Positions 39,317 through 49,373 of a stretch of 53,831 bases of DNA are shown here, piece by piece; the stretch's first letter is position 1, and each line of letters begins with the position of its first letter. The notes beneath the pieces are model-generated. The model did no database searches and was not told where the DNA came from. It saw nothing but the letters and a program-made list of their open reading frames with translations. A program made the position numbers and the translations under genes. Origin of the DNA: Gammaproteobacteria bacterium (lineage in GTDB: Bacteria > Pseudomonadota > Gammaproteobacteria > Chromatiales > Chromatiaceae). The stretch spans positions 1 through 53,831 of the forward strand of contig JAGRGQ010000023.1 of NCBI GenBank assembly GCA_020445405.1. The letters run 5' to 3'.

Positions 39317-39877
39317 TTATTCAGCCAGCAGGCGCTCCACTATACGTTCGATCTTTTCCGCCTGGGCACTGTTCAGATCGGTCTGACCGATAAAGTCAGC
39401 CCGAATCACTCCGCTCTTGTCGATGATGAAAAAGCTGGGCCAGTACCTGCTGCCCACTGCATTCCAGTAGGAGAAATCATTGTCGATCATAATCGGGTGG
39501 CGGAGCCGGTAGCTCTTTACTTTCTCCTCCAGCCTGATCTTTTGCCGCTCATGGTCGAATTCCGGAGTATGTACCCCGACAACCATGAAAGCACGGTTTT
39601 TCATTCGGGATTCCAACGCGCGCAGCCAGGGGAACGAGCGGTAGCAGTTCCAGCAGTCGAAAGTCCAGAAATCGAGTAGGACGACTTTTCCCCGCAACTC
39701 AACCAGTGACAGAGGCTTTGAATTCAGCCAGGCGTCGTCATCCTGGTGGGTGAATTCGGGTGCCGGTTGAGGCAGCTGTCTGGCTGCGTGGCCGCTGCCG
39801 GTGTGCAAAACGACCGGCAGGGAGAGCAGAAGCGTGAGCCAAAGAGCGTGATTTGTCTGGTTTATACCTGTTTTCAT
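39317..39877 (-). CDS. Exported thioredoxin-fold protein with CWNC motif
   Basis: A 186-residue protein with a signal peptide (cut near GHA-A) and a TlpA/DipZ-like thioredoxin domain. The active-site motif is FDCWNCYRSFPWL, i.e. CxxC with Trp-Asn between the cysteines and no Pro. The cis-Pro region is SRYWPSFFIID. It lies 22 bases before the MoxR gene on the same strand, so it may be transcribed with the cluster. A disulfide exchange role in the periplasm is inferred. Confidence 0.82.
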   Translation of the reverse strand: MKTGINQTNHALWLTLLLSLPVVLHTGSGHAARQLPQPAPEFTHQDDDAWLNSKPLSLVELRGKVVLLDFWTFDCWNCYRSFPWLRALESRMKNRAFMVVGVHTPEFDHERQKIRLEEKVKSYRLRHPIMIDNDFSYWNAVGSRYWPSFFIIDKSGVIRADFIGQTDLNSAQAEKIERIVERLLAE

Positions 39878-40178
39878 GGCTCGTATACCTCTTTGTGCCG
39901 CGCCTGAATGGAGACTTGTAAACTACGGAATGCTGCGCAAGAACCTGCAGCGGTCGATGCCGTCCGCTGTATCCCTAATTCGACTTTTCAATCTGCTTTG
40001 CAGCCGATGAAAACCAATCAACCGGTTGTTGTCATCCAATACGGGAGAGGCGCCGGCATCAGATACCCGGACCGGACAACGCCGGTTATTCTTTCTCCTG
40101 GCCAATCATATTCTTCCGGAGCTGTGCAAAGTGCGTTTACCGGATAAAATAGCGGCTGAAAAGTTTCCAGGAAAACCA

Positions 40179-42053
40179 ATGTTCTACTCCGATGCTTACG
40201 ATGTGATTGTGGTGGGCGGCGGGCACGCCGGTACCGAGGCAGCGCTGGCTGCTGCGCGGATGGGGGCCCATACCCTGCTGCTCAGCCATAATATCGAAAC
40301 CCTTGGTCAGATGAGCTGCAATCCGGCGATCGGCGGTATCGGCAAGGGGCACCTCGTCAAGGAGGTGGACGCTTTGGATGGCTTGATGGCCCGGGCAACA
40401 GACCGTGCGGGGATACAGTTTCGTATCCTCAACGCGCGCAAGGGCCCGGCAGTGCGGGCCACGCGCGCTCAGGCTGACCGCCTGCTCTACAAGGCGGCGG
40501 TTCGGGGGGCGCTGGAAAACCAGCCCGGACTGGAGTTGTTTCAGCAGGCGGTCGACGATCTGATCGTGGAGAACAACCGCGTCACCGGCGTAGTTACCCA
40601 GATCGGCCTCAAATTTCGCGCCCGCACGGTGGTATTGACCACCGGAACCTTTTTGGGCGGCCGGATCCACGTGGGTTTGAACAGCTTTGAAGGTGGACGG
40701 CTGGGTGATCCGCCGGCCAATGCACTTTCCAGAAGGCTGCGCGAACTGCCGTTCAACGTGGAGAGACTTAAAACCGGCACGCCACCGCGTATCGACAGCC
40801 GCAGTATCGATTATACCGGTCTGCAGGCGCAGCCGGGCGATCAGCCGACACCGGTTTTCTCTTTCCTGGGTTCGCGCGAGGAGCACCCGGAACAGCGCTG
40901 CTGCCATATCACGCATACCAATACGGAGACCCATGAAATCATCCGGGGCAGTTTGTCCCGATCACCGCTGTTCACGGGTGTCATCGACGGCGTCGGGCCG
41001 CGTTACTGCCCCTCCATCGAAGACAAAGTGGTACGTTTCGCGGACCGGAATTCCCACCAGATATTTATCGAACCCGAGGGTTTGAGCAGCAACGAAGTCT
41101 ATCCAAACGGAATATCCACCTCACTTCCATTCGACGTACAGCAGGCGCTCGTGCGCTCTATGAAGGGATTCAGTCGGGCACGTATCACACGTCCGGGCTA
41201 CGCTATTGAATACGATTTCTTCGATCCGCGGGATCTCAAGCCGGGACTGGAGACAAAGTTTATAGAAGGACTCTTTTTTGCCGGCCAGATAAACGGTACC
41301 ACCGGTTACGAAGAGGCAGCCGCCCAGGGATTGCTTGCCGGGATCAACGCGGTTTTGCGATTGCGCGATATGGATGCCTGGTGTCCCGGCCGGGAGCAGG
41401 CATACCTGGGTGTGCTGGTTGACGACCTGCTTACCTGCGGCACCAGCGAACCCTACCGCATGTTTACCAGCCGTGCTGAGTTCAGGTTGCTGTTGCGGGA
41501 AGACAATGCGGATCTGCGACTGACCGAGAAGGGCCGGGAACTGGGGGTCGTAACCGAGGCGCGCTGGCGTGCCTTTGAACTGAAGCGGGAGGCGATCGAG
41601 CTCGAGCGGCAGCGGTTGCGGGATATCTGGATCCGACCGGGCACCGCCGAAGGCGATCGGGTTGCGGCAACCCTGGGTATTTCGCTCAGTCATGAGACCC
41701 GCGCTCTGGATCTTCTGTCCCGGCCGGAGTTGAGCTATCAGGCGCTGAGCCGGCTGCCCGGGATCGGTCCGGGACCGGCGGACAAAGCCGTTGCGGAGCA
41801 GCTCGATATTCAAGCCAAGTATGCGGGTTATATCCGGCGCCAGCAGGTAGAAATCGATAAGCTGCGGCAGAAAGAGGCGATCGAGTTGCCGGTTGATCTG
41901 GACTATCTGCAGGTACGCGGGCTTTCGACGGAAACACGGGAGAAGCTGGCGAGGAACCGCCCCCTGACCCTGGGCCAGGCCGGGCGCATTCCGGGAATGA
42001 CGCCGGCCGCGATTTCGCTGTTGTTGATACATTTGAAAAAGAGATCGGCTTAG
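40179..42053 (+). CDS. mnmG: tRNA uridine-5-carboxymethylaminomethyl modification enzyme MnmG
   Basis: A 624-residue FAD protein that partners MnmE. The FAD motif [43 protein letters not shown] and [22 protein letters not shown] are present; the C-terminal helical domain contacts MnmE. The frame extends up to 40026, but ATG 40179 with AGGA seven bases upstream matches the family start. It is separated from mnmE by the minus-strand MoxR cluster. Confidence 0.97.
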   Translation: MFYSDAYDVIVVGGGHAGTEAALAAARMGAHTLLLSHNIETLGQMSCNPAIGGIGKGHLVKEVDALDGLMARATDRAGIQFRILNARKGPAVRATRAQADRLLYKAAVRGALENQPGLELFQQAVDDLIVENNRVTGVVTQIGLKFRARTVVLTTGTFLGGRIHVGLNSFEGGRLGDPPANALSRRLRELPFNVERLKTGTPPRIDSRSIDYTGLQAQPGDQPTPVFSFLGSREEHPEQRCCHITHTNTETHEIIRGSLSRSPLFTGVIDGVGPRYCPSIEDKVVRFADRNSHQIFIEPEGLSSNEVYPNGISTSLPFDVQQALVRSMKGFSRARITRPGYAIEYDFFDPRDLKPGLETKFIEGLFFAGQINGTTGYEEAAAQGLLAGINAVLRLRDMDAWCPGREQAYLGVLVDDLLTCGTSEPYRMFTSRAEFRLLLREDNADLRLTEKGRELGVVTEARWRAFELKREAIELERQRLRDIWIRPGTAEGDRVAATLGISLSHETRALDLLSRPELSYQALSRLPGIGPGPADKAVAEQLDIQAKYAGYIRRQQVEIDKLRQKEAIELPVDLDYLQVRGLSTETREKLARNRPLTLGQAGRIPGMTPAAISLLLIHLKKRSA

Positions 42054-42703
42054 TGCGCACTCCCTCCACTTTAAATGAGCGCTGGAGGGTACAGCTGCCC
42101 AGCGGACTGATGCGGATGGATCTGTCGCTGGATGCGGAACAGCAGCAGAAATTGCTGGACTATCTGTCATTGCTCGACAAATGGAACCGGACTTATAACC
42201 TGACTGCAGTCAGGGATCCCGCTGAGATGGTTTCCCGGCAGCTGCTCGATTCGCTCTCCATCCTGCCGCTGTTGAGCGGTCGTGAAATAGCGGATGTGGG
42301 TACCGGACCCGGCCTGCCGGGTATTCCTCTGGCTGTTGCCCGGCCGGAGCTTCGCTTTACGCTGCTGGATTCGAACGGCAAAAAGTGCCGCTTCGTGCAG
42401 CAGGCGAAGATCGAGCTGCGGCTGCATAATCTGACTGTGGTGCGCAGCAGAGTCGAGCAGTTTGTGCCGGACAACCATTTCGATATGGTGTTGTCACGGG
42501 CTTTTGCATCGCTGCCCGACATGCTCGAACTCTCGGCGCATCTGTTAGCTTCCGATGGCTGCATGCTGGCGATGAAAGGTGCGCTGCATCAGGAGGAGAT
42601 CGATGCAGCGGCAAAGAAGTGCAGCGGGATCATGATTCACACTTTGAAGGTGCCTGATACCAAAGGAGAGCGGCATGCCATCGTGTTCCGGAAGGTTGTT
42701 TGA
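42053..42703 (+). CDS. rsmG: 16S rRNA (guanine(527)-N7)-methyltransferase RsmG
   Basis: A 216-residue methyltransferase (GidB). The conserved LLDKWNRTYNLTAVRDPAEM precedes the SAM site ADVGTGPGLPGIPLA. Start taken as GTG at 42053, overlapping the mnmG stop by one base, which implies coupling. GTG gives a slightly long N-terminus; ATG 42110 or 42116 are alternatives. Confidence 0.95.
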   Translation: MRTPSTLNERWRVQLPSGLMRMDLSLDAEQQQKLLDYLSLLDKWNRTYNLTAVRDPAEMVSRQLLDSLSILPLLSGREIADVGTGPGLPGIPLAVARPELRFTLLDSNGKKCRFVQQAKIELRLHNLTVVRSRVEQFVPDNHFDMVLSRAFASLPDMLELSAHLLASDGCMLAMKGALHQEEIDAAAKKCSGIMIHTLKVPDTKGERHAIVFRKVV

Positions 42704-42832
42704 AGCGGCTTTCGCAAGCGGCATTGCCGGTTGTTATTACAGGGATTAATCTGTCCCGTTGACAGGCGGTAGGCTGCTCGTCTCCAGGCCAGCTTCTGCC
42801 GGGAAGAATTATTTGTGCTTTGCGGGGAAAAG

Positions 42833-43123
42833 ATGGAAACGGAAATTGTCGGTAACTGTTGGCATTGCGGGGCGAAACTGGGAAAGCATGACTATGGGCG
42901 TGAGACCGATTGTACCTATTGCGGGAAGCCGACAAGGGTTTGCCGAAACTGCCGCTGGTACGATCCCAGCAGGGCCAGCCAGTGTCAGGAACCGGTCGCA
43001 GAGGAGGTAATGGACAAGGCCCGGGCCAACTATTGCGAGTATTTCGAACCCACTGCCCGAACCGGTGGCGATCGCGGTGCGCCGGACGCATTACGTCAGG
43101 CGGCCGAGGATCTGTTCAAATGA
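42833..43123 (+). CDS. Small cysteine-rich (zinc-ribbon-like) protein
   Basis: A 96-residue hydrophilic protein, not one I can name. It has three CxxC pairs (CWHC, CTYC, CRNC) and two further cysteines (SQCQEP, NYCEYFEP). The first two pairs look like a zinc ribbon. The later part, CRNCRWYDP...YCEYF, resembles a four-Cys metal site. ATG 42833 lies just after GGGGA; a GTG at 42815 is possible. It follows rsmG by 129 bases. Confidence 0.72.
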   Translation: METEIVGNCWHCGAKLGKHDYGRETDCTYCGKPTRVCRNCRWYDPSRASQCQEPVAEEVMDKARANYCEYFEPTARTGGDRGAPDALRQAAEDLFK

Positions 43124-43126
43124 CAA

Positions 43127-43170
43127 CGGGGCCGGAGCAGCCGGACGACTGTGCGGCTGCTCCGGCCCCG
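43127..43170. terminator. 17-bp perfect hairpin between convergent genes; probable bidirectional terminator
   Basis: CGGGGCCGGAGCAGCCG (43127-43143) and its exact reverse complement (43154-43170) are separated by 10 bases. It starts three bases after the zinc-ribbon-like gene's stop and ends 16 bases from the thiolase stop. T-runs are weak on both sides (CTTTT on the plus strand after seven bases), so termination efficiency is uncertain. Confidence 0.7.
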
Positions 43171-43186
43171 CAATCAGCTTTTCGAG

Positions 43187-44374
43187 TTACATCCTTTCGA
43201 AAATAGCGGCTATACCCTGGCCGCCACCGATACACATGGTAACCAGACCGTAACGGCCGCCGATGCGCTGCAACTCATACAGCGCCTTAACCGTGACGAG
43301 GGCACCGGTAGCGCCGATTGGATGACCCAGGGCGATCGCACCACCGTTGGGGTTGGTCTTTGCCGTGTCGAAATCGAGACCCCTGCATACCGCCATAGCC
43401 TGGGCCGCGAATGCTTCGTTGGCCTCGATAACGTCCATGTCGCTGATCTTGAGTCCGGAACGCTGCATGACCAGTTTTACCGCGGGGATAGGCCCCTCTC
43501 CCATAAATGCCGGGTTGACACCGGCGATAGCGTATGACACCAGACGCGCCATCGGCTGCAGGCCCTGCTTTTCGGCGGTGGCGGCGTCTGCCAACACGAC
43601 AGCTGCGCCTCCGTCGTTGATGCCGGAGGCGTTACCCGGCGTTACCGTGCCGTCTTTCTTAAACGCAGCCCGCAGCTTGGCCATACCATCGACAGTGGCA
43701 TCGCCGCGCACATGCTCGTCGGTATCCACCACCGTCACCCCCTTCCTGGATTTGACCTCAATCGGGAGAATCTGCTCTTTGAAATATCCCGCCGCGATAG
43801 CGGCGGCGGCACGACGATGGCTTTCGACCGCGAATTCGTCTTGTTCGTCGCGTTTCAATCCCCATTTTTCTGCAATGTTCTCCGCGGTTACACCCATGTG
43901 CACCGTATCGAACGGATCGGTCAGCGCGCCGACCATCATATCGATCAGACTGGTATCGCCCATGCGCGCGCCCCAGCGGGCAGTAGGCTGCTGATAGCCG
44001 GCGTTGCTCATCGATTCGACGCCCCCGCCAACGGCAAAATCGGTATCACCCAGCATGATCATCTGGGCGGCGGAGACGATTGCCTGCAATCCCGAGCCGC
44101 ACAGGCGGTTAACCGTCAAAGCCCCCGACTCATGGGACATGCCGGCATTGACGCAGGAGACGCGGGAAACATACATGTCCTTGGGCTGCGTGTGGATCAC
44201 ATTGCCGATAACGCCTTGGCCAATCTGACCGGGGTCGACCTTGGAGCGTTTGATCGCCTCTGCGACCACCAGTGCTCCGAGATCCGTGGGGTAAAAGCTT
44301 TTCAGACTTCCACCGTAATCTCCGATCGCTGTCCTCACTCCACTCAGTACAACCACGCCACGTGTATCAGCCAT
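43187..44374 (-). CDS. Acetyl-CoA acetyltransferase (thiolase)
   Basis: A 395-residue thiolase joining or cleaving acetoacetyl-CoA. The nucleophile is in NRLCGSGLQAI (near residue 90), the histidine in GHPIGATGA, and the second cysteine in MCIGGGQGIA. Biosynthetic-type length suggests the PhaA/AtoB group, relevant to polyhydroxybutyrate or ketone metabolism, but no pha or ato partner is adjacent. It is transcribed opposite to rsmG and parA. Confidence 0.93.
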   Translation of the reverse strand: MADTRGVVVLSGVRTAIGDYGGSLKSFYPTDLGALVVAEAIKRSKVDPGQIGQGVIGNVIHTQPKDMYVSRVSCVNAGMSHESGALTVNRLCGSGLQAIVSAAQMIMLGDTDFAVGGGVESMSNAGYQQPTARWGARMGDTSLIDMMVGALTDPFDTVHMGVTAENIAEKWGLKRDEQDEFAVESHRRAAAAIAAGYFKEQILPIEVKSRKGVTVVDTDEHVRGDATVDGMAKLRAAFKKDGTVTPGNASGINDGGAAVVLADAATAEKQGLQPMARLVSYAIAGVNPAFMGEGPIPAVKLVMQRSGLKISDMDVIEANEAFAAQAMAVCRGLDFDTAKTNPNGGAIALGHPIGATGALVTVKALYELQRIGGRYGLVTMCIGGGQGIAAIFERM

Positions 44375-44807
44375 GTCAATTCATCCTCTAGTGAATAATT
44401 AAATTCTGAAATCCGGTTTTATACTGCTGCCCTGATTCTTTAAGGTTTGGATTCCGTTAAAAGCACAATACCAACAGTTTTATTACAGTAGTATTAAGCC
44501 CTTGGAGAGAACCGGGCTGCTAAAGATACCTCGCCGGGAGGCTTAAGACCAGTAATATATAGATTTACATTATGGGTGGATTAGGCCAAAACGCAATTCT
44601 GCCGGACGCCGGTACGGTTCCGGGATCAAGTCAATCCTGCTCTCCCAGAAAGGTTAGTCCGCAACTGCAAAAAGGTATTTGAAGTCAACCGCGGCCAATG
44701 AGATGGCGCACATCCTTTCGCTTTCTGATATTCTCGTTTCCCCCGCCTCGGCAATCGCCAGCCGATTCCGAGTCGGTTGGTTTTAAGGATGGACCGGAAA
44801 CATTTGC
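44375..44807. other. 433-base spacer between thiolase and parA
   Basis: Divergent gene-free region. TTAAGCC (44494-44500) and GGCTTAA (44540-44546) are a perfect 7-bp inverted pair around a GC-rich 39-base interval; in the thiolase mRNA leader it could form a structured element. A TATATA stretch near 44555 is a possible minus-strand -10. No tRNA or convincing small ORF was seen. Confidence 0.4.
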
Positions 44808-45593
44808 ATGGGTCGAATAGTCTGTGTTGCCAATCAAAAAGGCGGTGTGGGTAAGACCACCACGGCCGTCAATCTCACCGCTTCGCTGGCCTCGCTGGGG
44901 CACAAGGTTCTGTTGGTGGATATAGATCCCCAGGGAAATGCGACCATGGGCTGCGGTGTCAACAAGCATGAGCTGCAGAGTTCGAGTTGCGACGTGTTGC
45001 TGGGCGAGCAGAGGCTGGAGGCGGTGATTACCCGCTCCCCCACCGCGGACTTCGATGTTCTGCCGGCCAATTCCGACCTGACTGCTGCGGAAGTGGGTTT
45101 GATGAACGCCCCGCTGAAAGATAAACGCCTCAGACTGGCGCTGGAGGGTGCAGAGGAGCTGTACGAATATATCATCATCGATTGCCCCCCATCTCTGAAC
45201 ATGCTGACGGTCAACGCGCTGGTGGCCGCTAACGGCGTGTTGATTCCACTGCAGTGTGAATACTATGCGTTGGAAGGACTCTCCTCACTGATCAATACCA
45301 TCCGACAAATTCAGTCAAGCCGCAATCCGGGCCTGCAGGTCGAGGGTATTCTGCGCACCATGCATGATCCCCGTAATCGCCTGACCAACGAAGTCTCCGC
45401 CCAGTTGATTCACTATTTCAAAAACAAGGTGTTTGCCACAATCATTCCGCGCAATGTCCGTCTGGCGGAAGCACCGAGCCATGGGCTGCCGATTTTAATG
45501 TATGATAAAAATTCCCGGGGCGCCGTCTCCTACCTGGCTTTTGCCGATGAGTTTCTGCAGCGCAGCAGGCAATCCCGGAATGGTTCAGACTGA
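44808..45593 (+). CDS. parA: Chromosome partitioning ATPase ParA (Soj)
   Basis: A 261-residue deviant Walker ATPase. P-loop KGGVGKTTTAVNL with the signature lysine, switch I VDIDPQGNATMG, and IIDCPPSLNMLTVNA. It positions origin regions with ParB. parB follows after 30 bases. Confidence 0.97.
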   Translation: MGRIVCVANQKGGVGKTTTAVNLTASLASLGHKVLLVDIDPQGNATMGCGVNKHELQSSSCDVLLGEQRLEAVITRSPTADFDVLPANSDLTAAEVGLMNAPLKDKRLRLALEGAEELYEYIIIDCPPSLNMLTVNALVAANGVLIPLQCEYYALEGLSSLINTIRQIQSSRNPGLQVEGILRTMHDPRNRLTNEVSAQLIHYFKNKVFATIIPRNVRLAEAPSHGLPILMYDKNSRGAVSYLAFADEFLQRSRQSRNGSD

Positions 45594-45623
45594 ATTTACT
45601 CAACCACAGATTAAAGACAGATT

Positions 45624-46502
45624 ATGGCAGCAAGAAAACACGGACTTGGACGCGGACTGGATGCGCTTCTGGGTGGCGATGCCAACCTGCAGCAGGCTAC
45701 CGGCAGGGAGACGCCATCCGGGAAGGAGGTCGATACGCTGCCGCTGGATCTGATTCAAAGAGGTCGCTTCCAGCCGCGGCGCGATTTTAACCCCGAGCGC
45801 CTGCAGGAGTTGGCTGACTCGGTTGCGGCACAAGGCGTGGTGCAACCCATCGTCGTGCGCCCCATCGATTCCAATCGCTACGAAATTATAGCCGGTGAAC
45901 GCCGCTGGCGGGCGGCGCAACAGGCGGGGCTGAGCGAGATACCGGTGGTAATACGCGATGTACCTGACAGGACCGCGATGGCGATGGGCCTGATCGAGAA
46001 TATACAGCGGGACGACCTGAACCCCCTTGAGGAGGCGTCCGCGCTGCATCGACTGCTGGACGAATTCGAACTGACACACCAGCAGATTGCCCAGGGAATC
46101 GGCAAATCACGCGCTACGGTGACAAATTTGCTGCGACTGCTGGAGCTGAATGCGGATGTGAAGCAGTTCATCGAGGAGCGGCAAATCGAGATGGGGCACG
46201 CCCGGGCCCTGTTGGGACTGCAGGGCCATCACCAGAGTGATGCCGCGCGCCAGGTGGTGGCCCGGGGTCTCTCGGTGCGGGATACGGAAAAACTGGTGCG
46301 TCGCCTGCAGGGCGTGAAGTCGGCGCCAAAAATCAAGCCGCTCTCCGACGAAAACCCCGATGTCAGGCGACTGGAGGACAGTCTGGTCGACAAGCTCGGC
46401 GCGCAGGTCAAAATCCAACAGGGTGTCGGCGGCAAGGGCAAACTGGTGATAAGCTACAACAATCTCGAAGAGTTGGATGGGATATTGGAGCATATCCAAT
46501 AG
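45624..46502 (+). CDS. parB: Chromosome partitioning protein ParB (Spo0J)
   Basis: A 292-residue CTP-dependent DNA-sliding clamp that loads at parS. N-terminal GLGRGLDALLG contacts ParA. The CTP-binding GERRWRAA motif and ENIQRDDLNPLEEA are intact. The helix-turn-helix region is TQ(Q)IAQGIGKSRATVTNLLRLL-like, and a C-terminal dimerisation domain ends the protein. Its target sites are seen within recF. Confidence 0.97.
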   Translation: MAARKHGLGRGLDALLGGDANLQQATGRETPSGKEVDTLPLDLIQRGRFQPRRDFNPERLQELADSVAAQGVVQPIVVRPIDSNRYEIIAGERRWRAAQQAGLSEIPVVIRDVPDRTAMAMGLIENIQRDDLNPLEEASALHRLLDEFELTHQQIAQGIGKSRATVTNLLRLLELNADVKQFIEERQIEMGHARALLGLQGHHQSDAARQVVARGLSVRDTEKLVRRLQGVKSAPKIKPLSDENPDVRRLEDSLVDKLGAQVKIQQGVGGKGKLVISYNNLEELDGILEHIQ

Positions 46503-46628
46503 ATTTCATTCCACTCACCAACTGACCGGCGCAGTACCGTATTCTGGCTTATCCGGGGTCACCAGCGTGTCGGAATCAGGCGTTGGAGATCGCCATTTGT
46601 GACCACATTAAATTTATTTACCTATCTT

Positions 46629-46657
46629 TTGACCTTATATCCTGATGCCCTTATACT
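46629..46657 (+). promoter_or_regulatory. Sigma-70 promoter of the atp operon
   Basis: TTGACC (46629-46634), a 17-base spacer and TATACT (46652-46657), about 48 bases upstream of the atpI ATG. Both elements have one mismatch to consensus. Confidence 0.82.
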
Positions 46658-46705
46658 ACCGGCCGTCGATGGGGATCTGACTCTGAAACGGAATGAATCG
46701 CGGCT

Positions 46706-47071
46706 ATGAATCTAGCCGGCGCCAGACCGGCGTGGCAGCTGGTTTTTTTCCAGTTGGCCGTGTCGTTGCTCGCTTCTCTGATCTTGATTTTCCTTGGTTG
46801 GGTGCATGCCTGGTCCGGCCTGGTCGGGGGACTGATTGCGACAGTGGCAAATGCTTTTTTTGCGCTTCGGGTGTTCGCCCACTATCGAGCTCAGGAACCG
46901 GGGAGACTGCTCGGCCGTTTCTACGGGGCGGAGTTTCAGAAACTGCTGTTGACCGGCATGCTGTTCGCAGCAGCGATACTCTGGGTAAAACCATTGAGTG
47001 CGGGAGCCCTTTTTGGAGTCTTTCTGCTGGTGCAGATGGCTCCTATGCTGATTGCGCACAAATTGGATTAA
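46706..47071 (+). CDS. atpI: ATP synthase protein I
   Basis: A 121-residue protein with four hydrophobic helices (about 10-30, 36-54, 76-94, 99-118). AtpI assists assembly of the c-ring. First in the operon, 26 bases ahead of atpB. Confidence 0.88.
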   Translation: MNLAGARPAWQLVFFQLAVSLLASLILIFLGWVHAWSGLVGGLIATVANAFFALRVFAHYRAQEPGRLLGRFYGAEFQKLLLTGMLFAAAILWVKPLSAGALFGVFLLVQMAPMLIAHKLD

Positions 47072-47088
47072 CTTCATTTTCGGTTTGA

Positions 47089-48279
<1,191 letters not shown>

Positions 48280-48340
48280 TCTGGACCCCAACTTCAAATA
48301 GACGGACTGTCATCTCGACAGCCAACGAGGAGTTTCCGGG

Positions 48341-48811
48341 ATGAACATTAATCTGACATTAATAGGCCAGCTTCTCACCTTCGTGGTATTTGTCTGGTTC
48401 ACCATGAAGTATGTGTGGACCCCGATCATGGGGGCGCTGGAGGAGCGGCGCAAGGGTATCGCAGACGGCCTGGCCGCCGGGGAGCGCGGACAGCACGAGC
48501 GAGAACTTGCCAAGGAGCGCGCCAAGGAGGTGCTCCATGACGCCAAGGGACAGGCCTCGGATATTCTGGCGCAGGCGCAGAAGCGTGCTGCCGAAATCGT
48601 GGACGAAGCCAAAAGCAACGCCCGCGTGGAAGGCGAGCGTATCCTGACCGCGGCCAGATCCGAGATCGAGCAGGAGACCAACCGGGCCCGCGAGCAGTTG
48701 CGGGAAAAGGTTGCGGCACTCGCCGTAGCGGGCGCCGAAAAAATCCTGCGCAAGGAGATCAATGCCGAAGCGCACCAGGATATTGTCGACTCACTGGCAA
48801 AAGAGATCTAA
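48341..48811 (+). CDS. atpF: ATP synthase subunit b
   Basis: A 156-residue peripheral stalk subunit. One N-terminal membrane helix (residues 5-27), then a long charged coiled coil rich in Ala, Glu and Arg; the C-terminus binds delta. Full length compared with E. coli (156). Confidence 0.96.
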   Translation: MNINLTLIGQLLTFVVFVWFTMKYVWTPIMGALEERRKGIADGLAAGERGQHERELAKERAKEVLHDAKGQASDILAQAQKRAAEIVDEAKSNARVEGERILTAARSEIEQETNRAREQLREKVAALAVAGAEKILRKEINAEAHQDIVDSLAKEI

Positions 48812-48820
48812 GGCACCGTT

Positions 48821-49360
48821 ATGGCTGGAGATACAAGCACGATAGCCCGCCCCTACGCTGAAGCGGTTTTTGCCCGTGCGAGCGAGAGCGGCAAGCTGGA
48901 CAGCTGGGCTGAACAGCTTTCTCTGCTGGCCGGATTGGTCAGCGATCCGTCGCTGACGCAAATCATTGCCGACCCTCTTTTCGGGCGCGCCAGGCTAAAC
49001 GACCTGCTGACTGAGATCTGCGGTGACAAACTGGACGATGAAGGTAAAAATCTGGTCAAACTGCTGATTCAGAACGACCGTCTTCAGGTGGTCCCGGAGA
49101 TGGTCGAGGTGTATCAGAAGTTGAAGGATGAGAGCCAACAGGTGCTTAAAGTCCATGTGACTTCTGCTTTTGCGCTTAAGCCTGCTCAAGAAAAAAACAT
49201 TGCCGATGCACTGAAGGTCCGCTTCGGCCGAGAGATTATCGTCACCAGCGAAACGGATCCCGAGCTTATCGGGGGTGTCCATATCCGCGCGGGCGACACG
49301 GTGATCGACGGCTCCGTCAGCGGGCGCCTGCAGCAACTGGCCAACGAATTGGGAATCTAA
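48821..49360 (+). CDS. atpH: ATP synthase subunit delta
   Basis: A 179-residue stalk subunit linking subunit b to the F1 crown. N-terminal [14 protein letters not shown] and C-terminal [21 protein letters not shown] are the family signatures. It starts nine bases after atpF. Confidence 0.96.
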   Translation: MAGDTSTIARPYAEAVFARASESGKLDSWAEQLSLLAGLVSDPSLTQIIADPLFGRARLNDLLTEICGDKLDDEGKNLVKLLIQNDRLQVVPEMVEVYQKLKDESQQVLKVHVTSAFALKPAQEKNIADALKVRFGREIIVTSETDPELIGGVHIRAGDTVIDGSVSGRLQQLANELGI

Positions 49361-49373
49361 ACGAGAAGCCACT

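Noticed and set aside
40661..40680. ATCCACGTGGGT in mnmG as a further parS site
   Set aside because: Only the central TCCACGTGG-like core matches; outer palindrome arms are missing.
41121..42170. Minus-strand open frame of 349 residues opposite mnmG and rsmG
   Set aside because: High-GC antisense frame covering conserved mnmG codons; not protein-like.
44615..44655. Sequence resembling the T-arm and 3' end of a tRNA
   Set aside because: No matching acceptor, D-arm or anticodon stem can be folded upstream, and the T-loop is not canonical.
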